Positions 49,095 to 58,077 of a DNA stretch of 64,000 nt are shown here, in pieces. The position numbers and the translations under genes were made by a program. This DNA comes from Gemmatimonadota bacterium. GTDB taxonomy: Bacteria; Gemmatimonadota; Gemmatimonadetes; Palauibacterales; Palauibacteraceae. A model generated the notes under the pieces. The model worked only from the letters and a program-made list of their open reading frames with translations, searched no databases and had not been told where the DNA came from. Numbering within the stretch: the stretch's first letter is position 1; every line of letters begins with the position of its first letter. Where the stretch lies: NCBI GenBank assembly GCA_029262175.1, contig JAJCZV010000073.1, forward strand, positions 1 through 64,000. Reading direction: 5' to 3'.

Positions 49095-49141
49095 TTGATG
49101 TTCGTGTTGATGATGTGTCTCGTTTCCAAGGAGGTAGCACC

Positions 49142-49615
49142 ATGCGACGGAGCTTAAAGTTTCCTGTGGTGACCTTGTTTGCCGCGGTCACGGCGTTGGT
49201 AACCGTGGCGGCCTCGTTCGTAGAGTTCCCGGTGCTCCACGAACGCAAAGAAGTGGCGGGGCTCGCTGTCGTGTTCGGCGCCGAGCCCGAGCCGGCAATC
49301 ACCGAAGAGATGCAGTTCCTGCGTTGGCGCGTGAGTTCGCTCGCCGATGAAGAGCCCTACTCGGAGTTCGAGGACGCAAAGGTGGTCATCACGCGCGACG
49401 GTCAGGATCTAGGCACTTTCGAGGTCCAGGGGTCACGACGCGATCCGGGACTCTATCAGACGCGACACATCTTCACGGCCGAAGGCGAATACGACACGGT
49501 GTTGAGCTTCCGGAAAGGCGAGGAAGAGGAGGTCCACACCGTGGACTTCAAGTTCCGCATCTCGGATCGCAGCAGCCTCGAGATCCCACCTCGCAAGGAA
49601 GCGGGCCGTCAGTGA
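49142..49615 (+). CDS. Secreted/anchored protein of unknown function, beta-rich
   Basis: N-terminal signal/TM; intact ORF downstream of PII-like gene. Confidence 0.55.
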   Translation: MRRSLKFPVVTLFAAVTALVTVAASFVEFPVLHERKEVAGLAVVFGAEPEPAITEEMQFLRWRVSSLADEEPYSEFEDAKVVITRDGQDLGTFEVQGSRRDPGLYQTRHIFTAEGEYDTVLSFRKGEEEEVHTVDFKFRISDRSSLEIPPRKEAGRQ

Positions 49616-49825
49616 TTCGGCGGCGGGTAGCCCAGCAGGCTTCCTGGGCTCGTCGGAGCCCGTTTCGCGGTCCCGGCGGGGCGAGCGAGACGGATCCGGG
49701 CGAAGCGCCTCGAAGTCGTTCTCTAGACGTGACTTATAGACCAGGCTAGCTAGAGCTTCGCGGCGAGGGCCAGCGCACGAAACCTGCTTTAGAAAGGGCA
49801 AGCTTTGTTCGCGTAGAGACTAGTT

Positions 49826-50971
49826 GTGTCGGCCATGTTCAAGCTTACGTATCGTCAACTTCGTTTCGACCCTGGGCGCTCGGCGCTTACCTGTCTGGGA
49901 ATCGCTGCCGTTTTTGCTGTGATCCTGCTTCTCCAAGGATTCCAGCAAGGGTTGAACACCCAGTTGGGGAGCGTGGCGCTTGCGCGTGGCGCGGACCTCA
50001 TCGGCACCCAAGCGGGCGTGCGCAACATCATCGGGGCGCGCTCGGTGATTCCGCAGATGGCCCGAGGTCAGGTCGAGACCGTGCCTGGCGTGCGCATCGC
50101 ACACCCCATGACTGCGATCCCCCTCATATACGAGAAGCAAGGTCGCAAGAGCGCGGTCTTCCTCTTCGTCATCGACTCGGCGGGCGGGCCCGCCGAGGCC
50201 GAGGTCGAGGCAGGCCGGCTCTTGGCAGGCGAGGGCGAAATCCTGATCGATCACTCGATCGCGCAGCTCCATGATCTGGCGCCGGAAGATGACTTTGTAG
50301 TGGCCGGTTACGGGTTCAGAATCGTCGGAGTGATCGAGCCCACCTCGGCCCTGTGGACTCCGTTCACGTTCTCGAATTACGACTCGCTCATCGAGTTCTA
50401 TTTCGAATCCAGCTTAGCCGACGACCTCAGCGCGTTCCCCCTCCTCAGCTATCTGCTCATCGATCTCGAGCCGGGCGTAGATCCTGTGGCGCTCGCTGCC
50501 CGGATCGAACAGGCCGTCCCAGACGTGGACGTCTTCCTGCCTGCTGAGCTGGCCCGTGCGGATGAAGAGCTGGGACAGACCATGCTGGGTGCGGTGCTCA
50601 CGCTGCTGATCGGTGTCGCCTATGCGGCGGGAATGATCGTGATCGCACTGTTCATGTTTACGGCGGCCGAGGCGAGGCGGAGAGACCTCGGGATCCTCAA
50701 GGCGCTGGGATTCGACGACCGCACGATCCTGACCTCCATCATGGTCGAAGTCGGCCTGTTGATGGTTTTCGCGATCCCGCTCGGAATCGCGCTCGCGCAT
50801 TTGACCACGGCGATCGCGCGTGCGGCGATGCCGATCTATCTGATACAGCCGACCGTCCTCGGCCCGCTGCTCCTGGCCATCGCGAGCTGCACGCTGTTCG
50901 CGTTGCTGGGCGCACTCGGCCCTTGGCGGCTGATCCGCCGACTCGAGCCCTCGCAGGTTTTTCGATCATGA
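49826..50971 (+). CDS. ABC transporter permease (FtsX/MacB type)
   Basis: TM/periplasmic/3TM layout; EARRRDLGILKALGFDDRTILTSIMVEV; start may be 49835. Confidence 0.87.
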   Translation: MSAMFKLTYRQLRFDPGRSALTCLGIAAVFAVILLLQGFQQGLNTQLGSVALARGADLIGTQAGVRNIIGARSVIPQMARGQVETVPGVRIAHPMTAIPLIYEKQGRKSAVFLFVIDSAGGPAEAEVEAGRLLAGEGEILIDHSIAQLHDLAPEDDFVVAGYGFRIVGVIEPTSALWTPFTFSNYDSLIEFYFESSLADDLSAFPLLSYLLIDLEPGVDPVALAARIEQAVPDVDVFLPAELARADEELGQTMLGAVLTLLIGVAYAAGMIVIALFMFTAAEARRRDLGILKALGFDDRTILTSIMVEVGLLMVFAIPLGIALAHLTTAIARAAMPIYLIQPTVLGPLLLAIASCTLFALLGALGPWRLIRRLEPSQVFRS

Positions 50972-52077
50972 TCGAACGGTGGACGATCAAGTCTCTGTTC
51001 AAGGCGCGGCTGCGAGTCATCGGGTCTACGCTCGCCATCGGCGCCGCCTTCGCGCTCGTCATCGCGTTTCGGGCGGTGTGGGAAGGTGAGACCCGACAAT
51101 TGGCGGTCTACCTCGAGCGGGCGGGCGCGGACGTGTGGGTCATGCAGGAGCATGTTTCGAACATGCACATGGCCAGCTCCTTTATCACGGAGGGCAAGCG
51201 CGTCGAACTCGCCAGGGTGGAAGGGGTCGGGTCGCTCGCCGGGATCCTCTACCTGAACACGATGATCCAGGCCGGGGGTCGACAGTGGTTTTCCTATGTG
51301 GTCGGCATCGAGGAGCCTGGGCAGGTTGGCGGACCATGGTCTGTGCCGCAGGGACGTAGCCACCCGTCGCGCGGCGAAATCGTCATCCCGGAGACGCTGT
51401 CCCGCCTGACGGGGGCCGGGATCGGGGACCAGGTACAGATCACCGATCATCGGTTTACGGTTGTCGGCCTCTCGACCGAGACCTTCTCGGTAACGAATCC
51501 CGTCGCCTTCGTCAACGTCGTCGACTTGGCTGATGTCCTCTCCCTTTCCGGGTATGACAGCTACATCCTGATTCAATCCGAGCCCGGCGTGGCTCCTGAC
51601 GCCCTCGCCAAACGGATCCGCGAGCAAGTCGATGGCGTGCAGGCGCTGACAACCGCCGAGTTCGTCGAGAACGATCTTCAACTCGCACGGCAAATGGGGA
51701 CCGAGGTCATCGCGCTAATGACCTCGATCTGTGCCGTGTTGGCCGCCCTGCTCGTGGGGTTCTCGCTATTCATCCACACGTCGCACAGTCGACGTGACCT
51801 CGTGATTCTGAAGACGCTCGGTTTCTCGAACGGCCACGTCTACAAGACCGTGTTGATACATGCCGTAGTACTCACGGGGCTCGCCTTCGCGTTCGGCGTG
51901 CTCTTGGTGGGAGTGCTCGCGATCGTCGGGCCTTGGCTTGCCCCGGTGCTCTCCCTGAGCATTACGGCTCGCTCGCTGGCCGAAGTCGGGGGTGCGGGCC
52001 TCGCGGTCGCGATTGCGGCAACTCTGATGCTGGCTCGCCGCGTCGCCGCCGTGGACCCCATGTCGGCTTTCCAATGA
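50968..52077 (+). CDS. ABC transporter permease (FtsX/MacB type)
   Basis: SRRDLVILKTLGFSNGHVYKTVL; ATGA overlap with upstream permease. Confidence 0.87.
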   Translation: MIERWTIKSLFKARLRVIGSTLAIGAAFALVIAFRAVWEGETRQLAVYLERAGADVWVMQEHVSNMHMASSFITEGKRVELARVEGVGSLAGILYLNTMIQAGGRQWFSYVVGIEEPGQVGGPWSVPQGRSHPSRGEIVIPETLSRLTGAGIGDQVQITDHRFTVVGLSTETFSVTNPVAFVNVVDLADVLSLSGYDSYILIQSEPGVAPDALAKRIREQVDGVQALTTAEFVENDLQLARQMGTEVIALMTSICAVLAALLVGFSLFIHTSHSRRDLVILKTLGFSNGHVYKTVLIHAVVLTGLAFAFGVLLVGVLAIVGPWLAPVLSLSITARSLAEVGGAGLAVAIAATLMLARRVAAVDPMSAFQ

Positions 52078-52086
52078 GAGTCTGAG

Positions 52087-52962
52087 ATGAAGAACTCGAG
52101 CCTCTTGCAAGCGCAGAACCTTACGAAGCAGTTCGGCTCTGGTCGTACAAGCGTCCGCGCCGTCGACGATGTATCCCTCGACATCGGAAAGGGCGAGGTC
52201 GTCGTGATCATGGGCCCGTCCGGATCAGGGAAGACGACGCTCTTGTCCATGATCGGTGGACTGATGCGGCCGACCTCGGGATCCATTTTCATCGACGATG
52301 CCGACATCTCCGCGATGTCGGAGGCGCGTCTCCCGGGCATAAGGGCGCGGTACATCGGCTTCATATTTCAGGCATTCAACCTTCTCGATGCACTGACGGT
52401 CGAGGAAAACATCCTTCTGCCGGCCCAGCTCGCGCCCGGCGGTGTGAAGGGGGCGCGCGGGCGCGTCGAGGACCTGCTCGTCCGACTCGATCTGGCGGCT
52501 CGCAGGGGGGCCTACCCCGGCACGCTCTCTGGCGGCGAGAAGCAACGCGTTGCCATCGCGCGGGCTTTGATCAATCAAGCCCCGCTCGTGCTTGCGGACG
52601 AGCCCACGGGCAATCTCGACTCACAGAAGGGATCGGACGTGACGATGATCCTGCACGACGTCGCTCGAGACCAAGGATGCGCCGTCGTCGTCGTCACGCA
52701 TGACGCCCGAATCGAGGAAGTTGCGGACCGTGTTCTCTGGTTGGCGGACGGTCGGCTTCGAGACCGTAAGTCGGAGATCCATTCGTGGGCACGCGACCCG
52801 GTGTGCGGTATGCGCGTGGACGAGTGGACTGCCGTGCACTTCGCGGAACATGGAGGCCGACGACTCGCCTTTTGCTCGCCGCGGTGCCTCCAGCGCTTCG
52901 AGGCGAATCCGGAGGCCTATGGGTCCGTAGATGCTCCGGCGGGAGGGGCGCTGCAATCATGA
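52087..52962 (+). CDS. ABC transporter ATP-binding protein with C-terminal YHS domain
   Basis: Walker A GPSGSGKTT, signature LSGGEKQR, Walker B LVLADEPTGNLD; then ARDPVCGMRVDEWTAVHFAEHGGRRLAFCSPRCLQRFEANPEAY. Confidence 0.92.
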   Translation: MKNSSLLQAQNLTKQFGSGRTSVRAVDDVSLDIGKGEVVVIMGPSGSGKTTLLSMIGGLMRPTSGSIFIDDADISAMSEARLPGIRARYIGFIFQAFNLLDALTVEENILLPAQLAPGGVKGARGRVEDLLVRLDLAARRGAYPGTLSGGEKQRVAIARALINQAPLVLADEPTGNLDSQKGSDVTMILHDVARDQGCAVVVVTHDARIEEVADRVLWLADGRLRDRKSEIHSWARDPVCGMRVDEWTAVHFAEHGGRRLAFCSPRCLQRFEANPEAYGSVDAPAGGALQS

Positions 52963-53765
52963 TGGGGACTCGGCAGTCTGCACTCACGACCCTGGTCATC
53001 GCGATCCTGGCTCTCCCGGGTTCGCCGCTGGGTGGACAGCAAGGCGACGCGGTCGAGCGTGGACGTGAAGTCGCTTCGGAGGCCGATCGCCGAGCCCGCG
53101 GCTTCGGAGACTATCAGGCGCGAATGGAGATGATCCTGCTCGATCGCGGCGGGAAAGAGACTCGGCGGGAGCTCGACCTCCGGGTCTTTGAAGTCTCGCT
53201 GGATGAAGAGAAGACGCTCGTCTATTTCAACAGCCCCCGAGACATTCGCGGTACCGGACTTTTGACGTACTCGCACCGAGATCGCGATAACGAGCAATGG
53301 CTGTATCTGCCGGCCCTACGCCGCACGAAGCGGATCTCCTCGACCGGACGTTCGTCTCCCTTCATGGGGAGCGAGTTCGCGTATGAGGATCTCGTGCCGA
53401 TCCATGCGAATCAGTACGAGTATCGCTTCATACGAGAAGACGAACTCGAAGGATCGCCATGCTTCGTAGTCGAGCGTTATGCCAGCTACGACGGTACGGG
53501 CTATCGACGGCAACAACTGTGGATTGACGTCGCCGAATACCGAGTGATGCGAATCGATTCCTGGGACCTGCGTGATCGCCTTGCCAAGACGCTGCACCTG
53601 AGTCGGTACACAAGATACCTCGATCGCCAGTGGCGGCCTGGCGAGGCGCGCATGGTGAACCATCTGACCGATGAGACGACGCTTCTGCGATGGCACGACT
53701 ACCGGTTCGACACTGGTTTGAGGGAGAGCGACTTCAGTCGCGCGGCGCTCGGCCGTGTCAGATAG
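52959..53765 (+). CDS. Outer-membrane lipoprotein-sorting (LolA-like) protein
   Basis: LVYFNSPRDIRGTGLLTYSHRDRDNEQWLYLPALRRTKRISSTGRSSPFMGSEFAYEDL. Confidence 0.82.
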   Translation: MMGTRQSALTTLVIAILALPGSPLGGQQGDAVERGREVASEADRRARGFGDYQARMEMILLDRGGKETRRELDLRVFEVSLDEEKTLVYFNSPRDIRGTGLLTYSHRDRDNEQWLYLPALRRTKRISSTGRSSPFMGSEFAYEDLVPIHANQYEYRFIREDELEGSPCFVVERYASYDGTGYRRQQLWIDVAEYRVMRIDSWDLRDRLAKTLHLSRYTRYLDRQWRPGEARMVNHLTDETTLLRWHDYRFDTGLRESDFSRAALGRVR

Positions 53766-54981
53766 AACGCTCGGCCGACGCAGCCTCGCGACCGCTCTGC
53801 TCATCGCCGCCATCTGGCTTCTCGACTTCGTACCACTCAGGGCCCAGTCGGCGGTCGAGTTCTTTGGGCATGTAGGTGCGGAGGTCCGCACGTTCTTTGC
53901 CGATCCGCTCGCACCGCAGCAGCCGCGATTACAGAGTTTCGCGCTCAAGTTTCAGCCTGGGCTCTCGCTAGCGCTCGGGGACGGGGTCGCCTTCAGCGCG
54001 ATTGCATTCGTGGGACTGGACGCGAGCGATAGCCAGCGCTCCCATGTCGATGCACGAGAAGCTCGGGTTCGGGTCGACCACGGTCCGATCGCCGTGACGC
54101 TTGGAATCAACACCGTGTTCTGGGGTGTGACCGAGTCTCGCCACCTCGTCGACATCATCAATCAGACCGACTATCTGGAGGACCTCGACGCCGACGAAAA
54201 ATTCGGCCAGCTCATGGCGCTTTTCACCTACGATATGGGAAGTCTCGGCCTGGTCGATTTCTTCGTAATGAGCTGGTTCCGCCCGCAGCTATACCCGAGC
54301 AGCGAAGGGCGTCCGGGCGTGCCGGTGAGCGTTCGAGACGATTCCCCGGTGTACGAGTCCTCGCTTGGACGCTGGAACCCGGATGTCGCCCTCCGGTGGT
54401 CTCACAGCGTCGCCGAATTCGATTGGGCCGTGAGCTACTTTCACGGTACGGCTCGCGAGCCGGAGCTAATGCCCGGTGGCACTGCCGGGCAAGCGGTGCT
54501 GTTCCCCCGGTACAATCTGACTAACCAAGTGGGGCTAGAGATCCAGTGGACCAGGGGAGATTGGCTCTGGAAGGCCGAGAGCATTTTGCGGGAAGGGCAA
54601 GGACCCCTGTTCGTGGCAACGACCGTGGGGTTCGAGCACACGACAGTAGGCGTTTTCGGGACCGCGTCGGACCTGGGGCTCCTACTGGAACACAACTACG
54701 ATGGTCGGGACAACCTGACCTTGAACTTCTACGACAACGACCTGTTCGGCGCTTTGCGGCTTTCGCTAAACGACGTTCAGGGGAGCGAATTCCTGGCGGG
54801 AGTGCTCTTCGACGTGGAGTCCAAGGCGACCTTCGGCAACTTCGAGGCGAGCCGGCGACTGGGAGAACGGTTCGCGCTGCAACTTACCGGACGGTTGTTC
54901 CTGGCCAGCGACGAGACAGATCCCTTGTATTGGTTCCGGAGCGACGACTACTTGCAAGCGACCTTGGAGTACCACTTCTAG
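53755..54981 (+). CDS. Outer-membrane beta-barrel protein (DUF1302-like)
   Basis: Signal peptide, beta-rich, terminates LQATLEYHF; overlaps upstream gene. Confidence 0.65.
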   Translation: MSDRTLGRRSLATALLIAAIWLLDFVPLRAQSAVEFFGHVGAEVRTFFADPLAPQQPRLQSFALKFQPGLSLALGDGVAFSAIAFVGLDASDSQRSHVDAREARVRVDHGPIAVTLGINTVFWGVTESRHLVDIINQTDYLEDLDADEKFGQLMALFTYDMGSLGLVDFFVMSWFRPQLYPSSEGRPGVPVSVRDDSPVYESSLGRWNPDVALRWSHSVAEFDWAVSYFHGTAREPELMPGGTAGQAVLFPRYNLTNQVGLEIQWTRGDWLWKAESILREGQGPLFVATTVGFEHTTVGVFGTASDLGLLLEHNYDGRDNLTLNFYDNDLFGALRLSLNDVQGSEFLAGVLFDVESKATFGNFEASRRLGERFALQLTGRLFLASDETDPLYWFRSDDYLQATLEYHF

Positions 54982-54982
54982 G

Positions 54983-55007
54983 ACGTCCACAGAATTGGGA
55001 CGTTTTC
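54983..55007. terminator. Short hairpin plus T-run terminator candidate
   Basis: acgtcc-acagaattg-ggacgttttc between convergent genes. Confidence 0.4.
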
Positions 55008-55012
55008 TGATT

Positions 55013-56947
55013 TCAACGCACCCGGCTGAGAGCGTCTCCGGCACCGAGGGTAGATCCGACCGCCTCCCCGAATGCCCACGCGATCACGAAGACCCCGATC
55101 ATCGGTGTCGATAGGATCAGCTCGCGGCGGTACCGTGTGGATCGCCAAATGTTCGAGAAGATTCGCCAAGCCAGAACGGGCGGCAATGCGAACGACAGGG
55201 CCGCGTGGAAGAGGCGTTGCGGCCAGCTCTTTCCTGCGACAATGCTCCCGGCGTACGATCGCGAGTAGAGGTATCTTTGCGAGAGATACTCCCCGAAACC
55301 GAAGTGTTTCTTGTGCCCGACTTCGATTTCCGGACGCGATATCAAGGGTAGGCCATCGCGTCGAAAGGCGTCGTGCAAACGATTCTCCCACCCACCCTCC
55401 GCGATCACGTCCCGATACTTTTCGAGAAGGGCATGTCGGTAGGTGACATTGTTGCCAGTCAGCCACTCGGCCGGACCAGTAGAGGGCGAGAGACAGTGGC
55501 TGTACTCGCAGAGGAAGGACGCCCATTCGACGAGCCGGTTCCGGGCCGCGTTGTCGACAGAACCACCTACGACGAGGGCGCCCTCGGCATGCTGCGCCAG
55601 CATCCGCATCGCCCACTCGCGGGGAACGATCACGTGATCCTCGATCACCCCCACGACATCGCCGCTCGCCTCGTCGAACGCGAGGGCGCGAAGCTCGGGA
55701 ATGGTCGTCGAAGGCGCGGCCTCCAGCAGCCGCACCGCCGGATAATCCTCAAGCCGCGTGCGGATCGAGTCGCCGATACGGTCGGCCACGAGGATCTCCA
55801 GGTCGACCCCGCCCTCTTGAGCGAGCAAGGCGTCGAGACATCCTTCGAGATCTCCCCAGCCGTTGACGGATGGGACGACGACAGAGAGTCGACTCGCAAG
55901 TGACACCGCAGGGAAGACGGAGTCGTCGCGTTCGGCAAGCAGGATCTTCAGTTCGGCGGGAGTTCCTATGTCCTGATCGGGCTCCGCGGCGCCGCCTTCT
56001 AGATATCCTACGAACTCCCCCAGGCACCAGGCCGCGAAGAAGGTGCCGGTGAGCGGGAGGCTCCGCAAAAAGGCGTTTGGATCGTGGGCTCCGGCGGTAC
56101 GCCATGCTCGGCGTAGAAGAACCAAGGGCAGAATCGGCGTGCTCGCGGCACGAAACAGCCTGCGAACGAGCCCCGCCTCCCCCACCCTCTTCCTTGCGTA
56201 GTTACGCCCGTGAGCGAACCGATCCCGGCAGAACGATCGAAATCCGTAGCGGCCGTTCTGGCGGACGGTGGCACGATCGGCAAACACGAAGCGCCCGCCC
56301 GCCGAGCGCAGAGCATCGTGGACAACATTCTCCCACAGGCCTGCTCGATACCATTTTGCGATGTGAGGGACCAGCCGCTGGGCGTACGCGACGTTTGCCC
56401 CGGTCGGGGACGGCACCTCACCGAAGCTGCTCGCCCGCGGACCGAAGAATCCGTACTCGGAAAAGTAGGCGCCCCAATCGACCGACCGCTCCGTCTGAGC
56501 ATTCTCCATCGGCCCCCCAACCACGTCGGCGCCGGCTGACAAGCGTTCCAGCATCGGTAGCAGCCAGCCGGCAGCGACGAGGCAATGATCCTCGGTCAAG
56601 ACCGCGGTGCCAACAGAGATCTCGTTGAGAGCCAAGCCTCGGAGATGGGGAACGTCCGCCTTGTCAGGGGCGGCCACGAACTGGACCGTCGGGTACGACT
56701 CCCTAAGCTCGTCAAGGTCGCCGAGCGACTGAGGTCGGGCGACCACCACGGAGGCCCCTGGCACGCCGCTCGCCTCCGAAACGATGGAGTCGAGACACGC
56801 CCGGAGCAACGACTGCTTGCGGAACGAGGCCACCGCGATCGTGACGGTCCCCATGGTTTCAGCCGATCTCGAATCCGCCCCGAGGCCCGGCTCTATCGAT
56901 GCCCTGGCGGCACCGCTAGGGACTTCGGACTGTTCAGCCGCAGCCAT
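55013..56947 (-). CDS. Tandem two-domain family 2 glycosyltransferase-like protein
   Basis: Two GT2-like units (ITIAVASFRKQSLLRACLDSIV... and LSVVVPSVNGWGDLEGCLDALLAQ...). Confidence 0.8.
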   Translation of the reverse strand: MAAAEQSEVPSGAARASIEPGLGADSRSAETMGTVTIAVASFRKQSLLRACLDSIVSEASGVPGASVVVARPQSLGDLDELRESYPTVQFVAAPDKADVPHLRGLALNEISVGTAVLTEDHCLVAAGWLLPMLERLSAGADVVGGPMENAQTERSVDWGAYFSEYGFFGPRASSFGEVPSPTGANVAYAQRLVPHIAKWYRAGLWENVVHDALRSAGGRFVFADRATVRQNGRYGFRSFCRDRFAHGRNYARKRVGEAGLVRRLFRAASTPILPLVLLRRAWRTAGAHDPNAFLRSLPLTGTFFAAWCLGEFVGYLEGGAAEPDQDIGTPAELKILLAERDDSVFPAVSLASRLSVVVPSVNGWGDLEGCLDALLAQEGGVDLEILVADRIGDSIRTRLEDYPAVRLLEAAPSTTIPELRALAFDEASGDVVGVIEDHVIVPREWAMRMLAQHAEGALVVGGSVDNAARNRLVEWASFLCEYSHCLSPSTGPAEWLTGNNVTYRHALLEKYRDVIAEGGWENRLHDAFRRDGLPLISRPEIEVGHKKHFGFGEYLSQRYLYSRSYAGSIVAGKSWPQRLFHAALSFALPPVLAWRIFSNIWRSTRYRRELILSTPMIGVFVIAWAFGEAVGSTLGAGDALSRVR

Positions 56948-57072
56948 CGTCGTCGTTCACCTCACGTCCTCGACCCCCGCAGGGCTCGATCCGTCGGATC
57001 GAGCTTGCTCCCGCAGTCGGCGTTGCAAAAACTGGTCCGACAAGCATTTGCGGAACTCGGACTCCCGGACCG

Positions 57073-58077
57073 TCATAGTTCGCTCGAAGGCCCCTGGACT
57101 TGAGCGAGCAACAAATCCCGCGCTCGGGCGACATCGAGCGCGTGAGCTTCGTCGAGCGGGACCAGCCCATGGTCGCCTACGGCCGCGTAGAATCTCGCGA
57201 CGAGGGTCATGAGGCCGGGGAACGCCCATTCTTGGTTGGCGCCTCGCCTCGCCAGGTTCAAGCCGGCCGCAGTGATAAACCCCGCGCCAACCAGAAAGGG
57301 GCGAAACGCCTTCCGGCGGCGGGACACGTGCCCCGCTTCCCGCACGGCGAACCCGTGGTAAAGATCGAAATGTATGGTGCCTTCGCGACAAATGAGCCGC
57401 AGCGAGTTCCTGGTAGGACGCCCCGAGGCCGACAGCAGGATGCCGAGCCCGACCTCTCCCGCTTGTCCCATGATGCGCCACTCACCCCAACCAGACCGTT
57501 GGGCATTCCATTGGTTTGGAAGCTCCTTCAACAGAACCTGCAGGAGCGAAAGCGGGTGGGGCAGAATCTCTCCAACCAGCCGGTCCTTTTCCTCGGCCGG
57601 AAGTGCCTCGGCTCCGGCGGAGCAGGCCACGGCATCGACATGCACCAACCCGCCGGCGTCGGCGACGAGCGGTAGCGCGCGCTGGAAACCGTGCTGAAAC
57701 GCGTATTGGTGGACCGGACACAGCAGTCGGCCGTGCTCGCGAGCGACGCGGTAGATGCGCTCCGTGACCGTCGCAGTGGGAGCGAGCGGCTTTTCGCACA
57801 ACACGTGACACCCGCGCCTAAATGCCGCCGTCGCAAGGGCCTCGTGGGTGTGGGCCGGCGTACAGATATGCACCACGTCCACCGCAGCCTCGGCCAGAGC
57901 GTCTTCGAGCGTACGGGTGGCCGCAGCGGACCGGAACTCACGCGCGATCTTGGCCGCCCGGGCCAGATCAGAATCGACGAAGCCCACGACACGTGCCCCT
58001 GCTCGCTTCGCCGCGTGGGCATGCCACCGCCCCATCAACCCGGCTCCTACCACTAGTACGCGGGTAGGGGCCTTCAC
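57073..58077 (-). CDS. Gfo/Idh/MocA family oxidoreductase
   Basis: GTG start; VLVVGAGLMGRWHAHAAKRAGARVVGFVDSD, HICTPAHTHEALATAAFRRGCHVLCEKPLA. Confidence 0.88.
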   Translation of the reverse strand: MKAPTRVLVVGAGLMGRWHAHAAKRAGARVVGFVDSDLARAAKIAREFRSAAATRTLEDALAEAAVDVVHICTPAHTHEALATAAFRRGCHVLCEKPLAPTATVTERIYRVAREHGRLLCPVHQYAFQHGFQRALPLVADAGGLVHVDAVACSAGAEALPAEEKDRLVGEILPHPLSLLQVLLKELPNQWNAQRSGWGEWRIMGQAGEVGLGILLSASGRPTRNSLRLICREGTIHFDLYHGFAVREAGHVSRRRKAFRPFLVGAGFITAAGLNLARRGANQEWAFPGLMTLVARFYAAVGDHGLVPLDEAHALDVARARDLLLAQVQGPSSEL

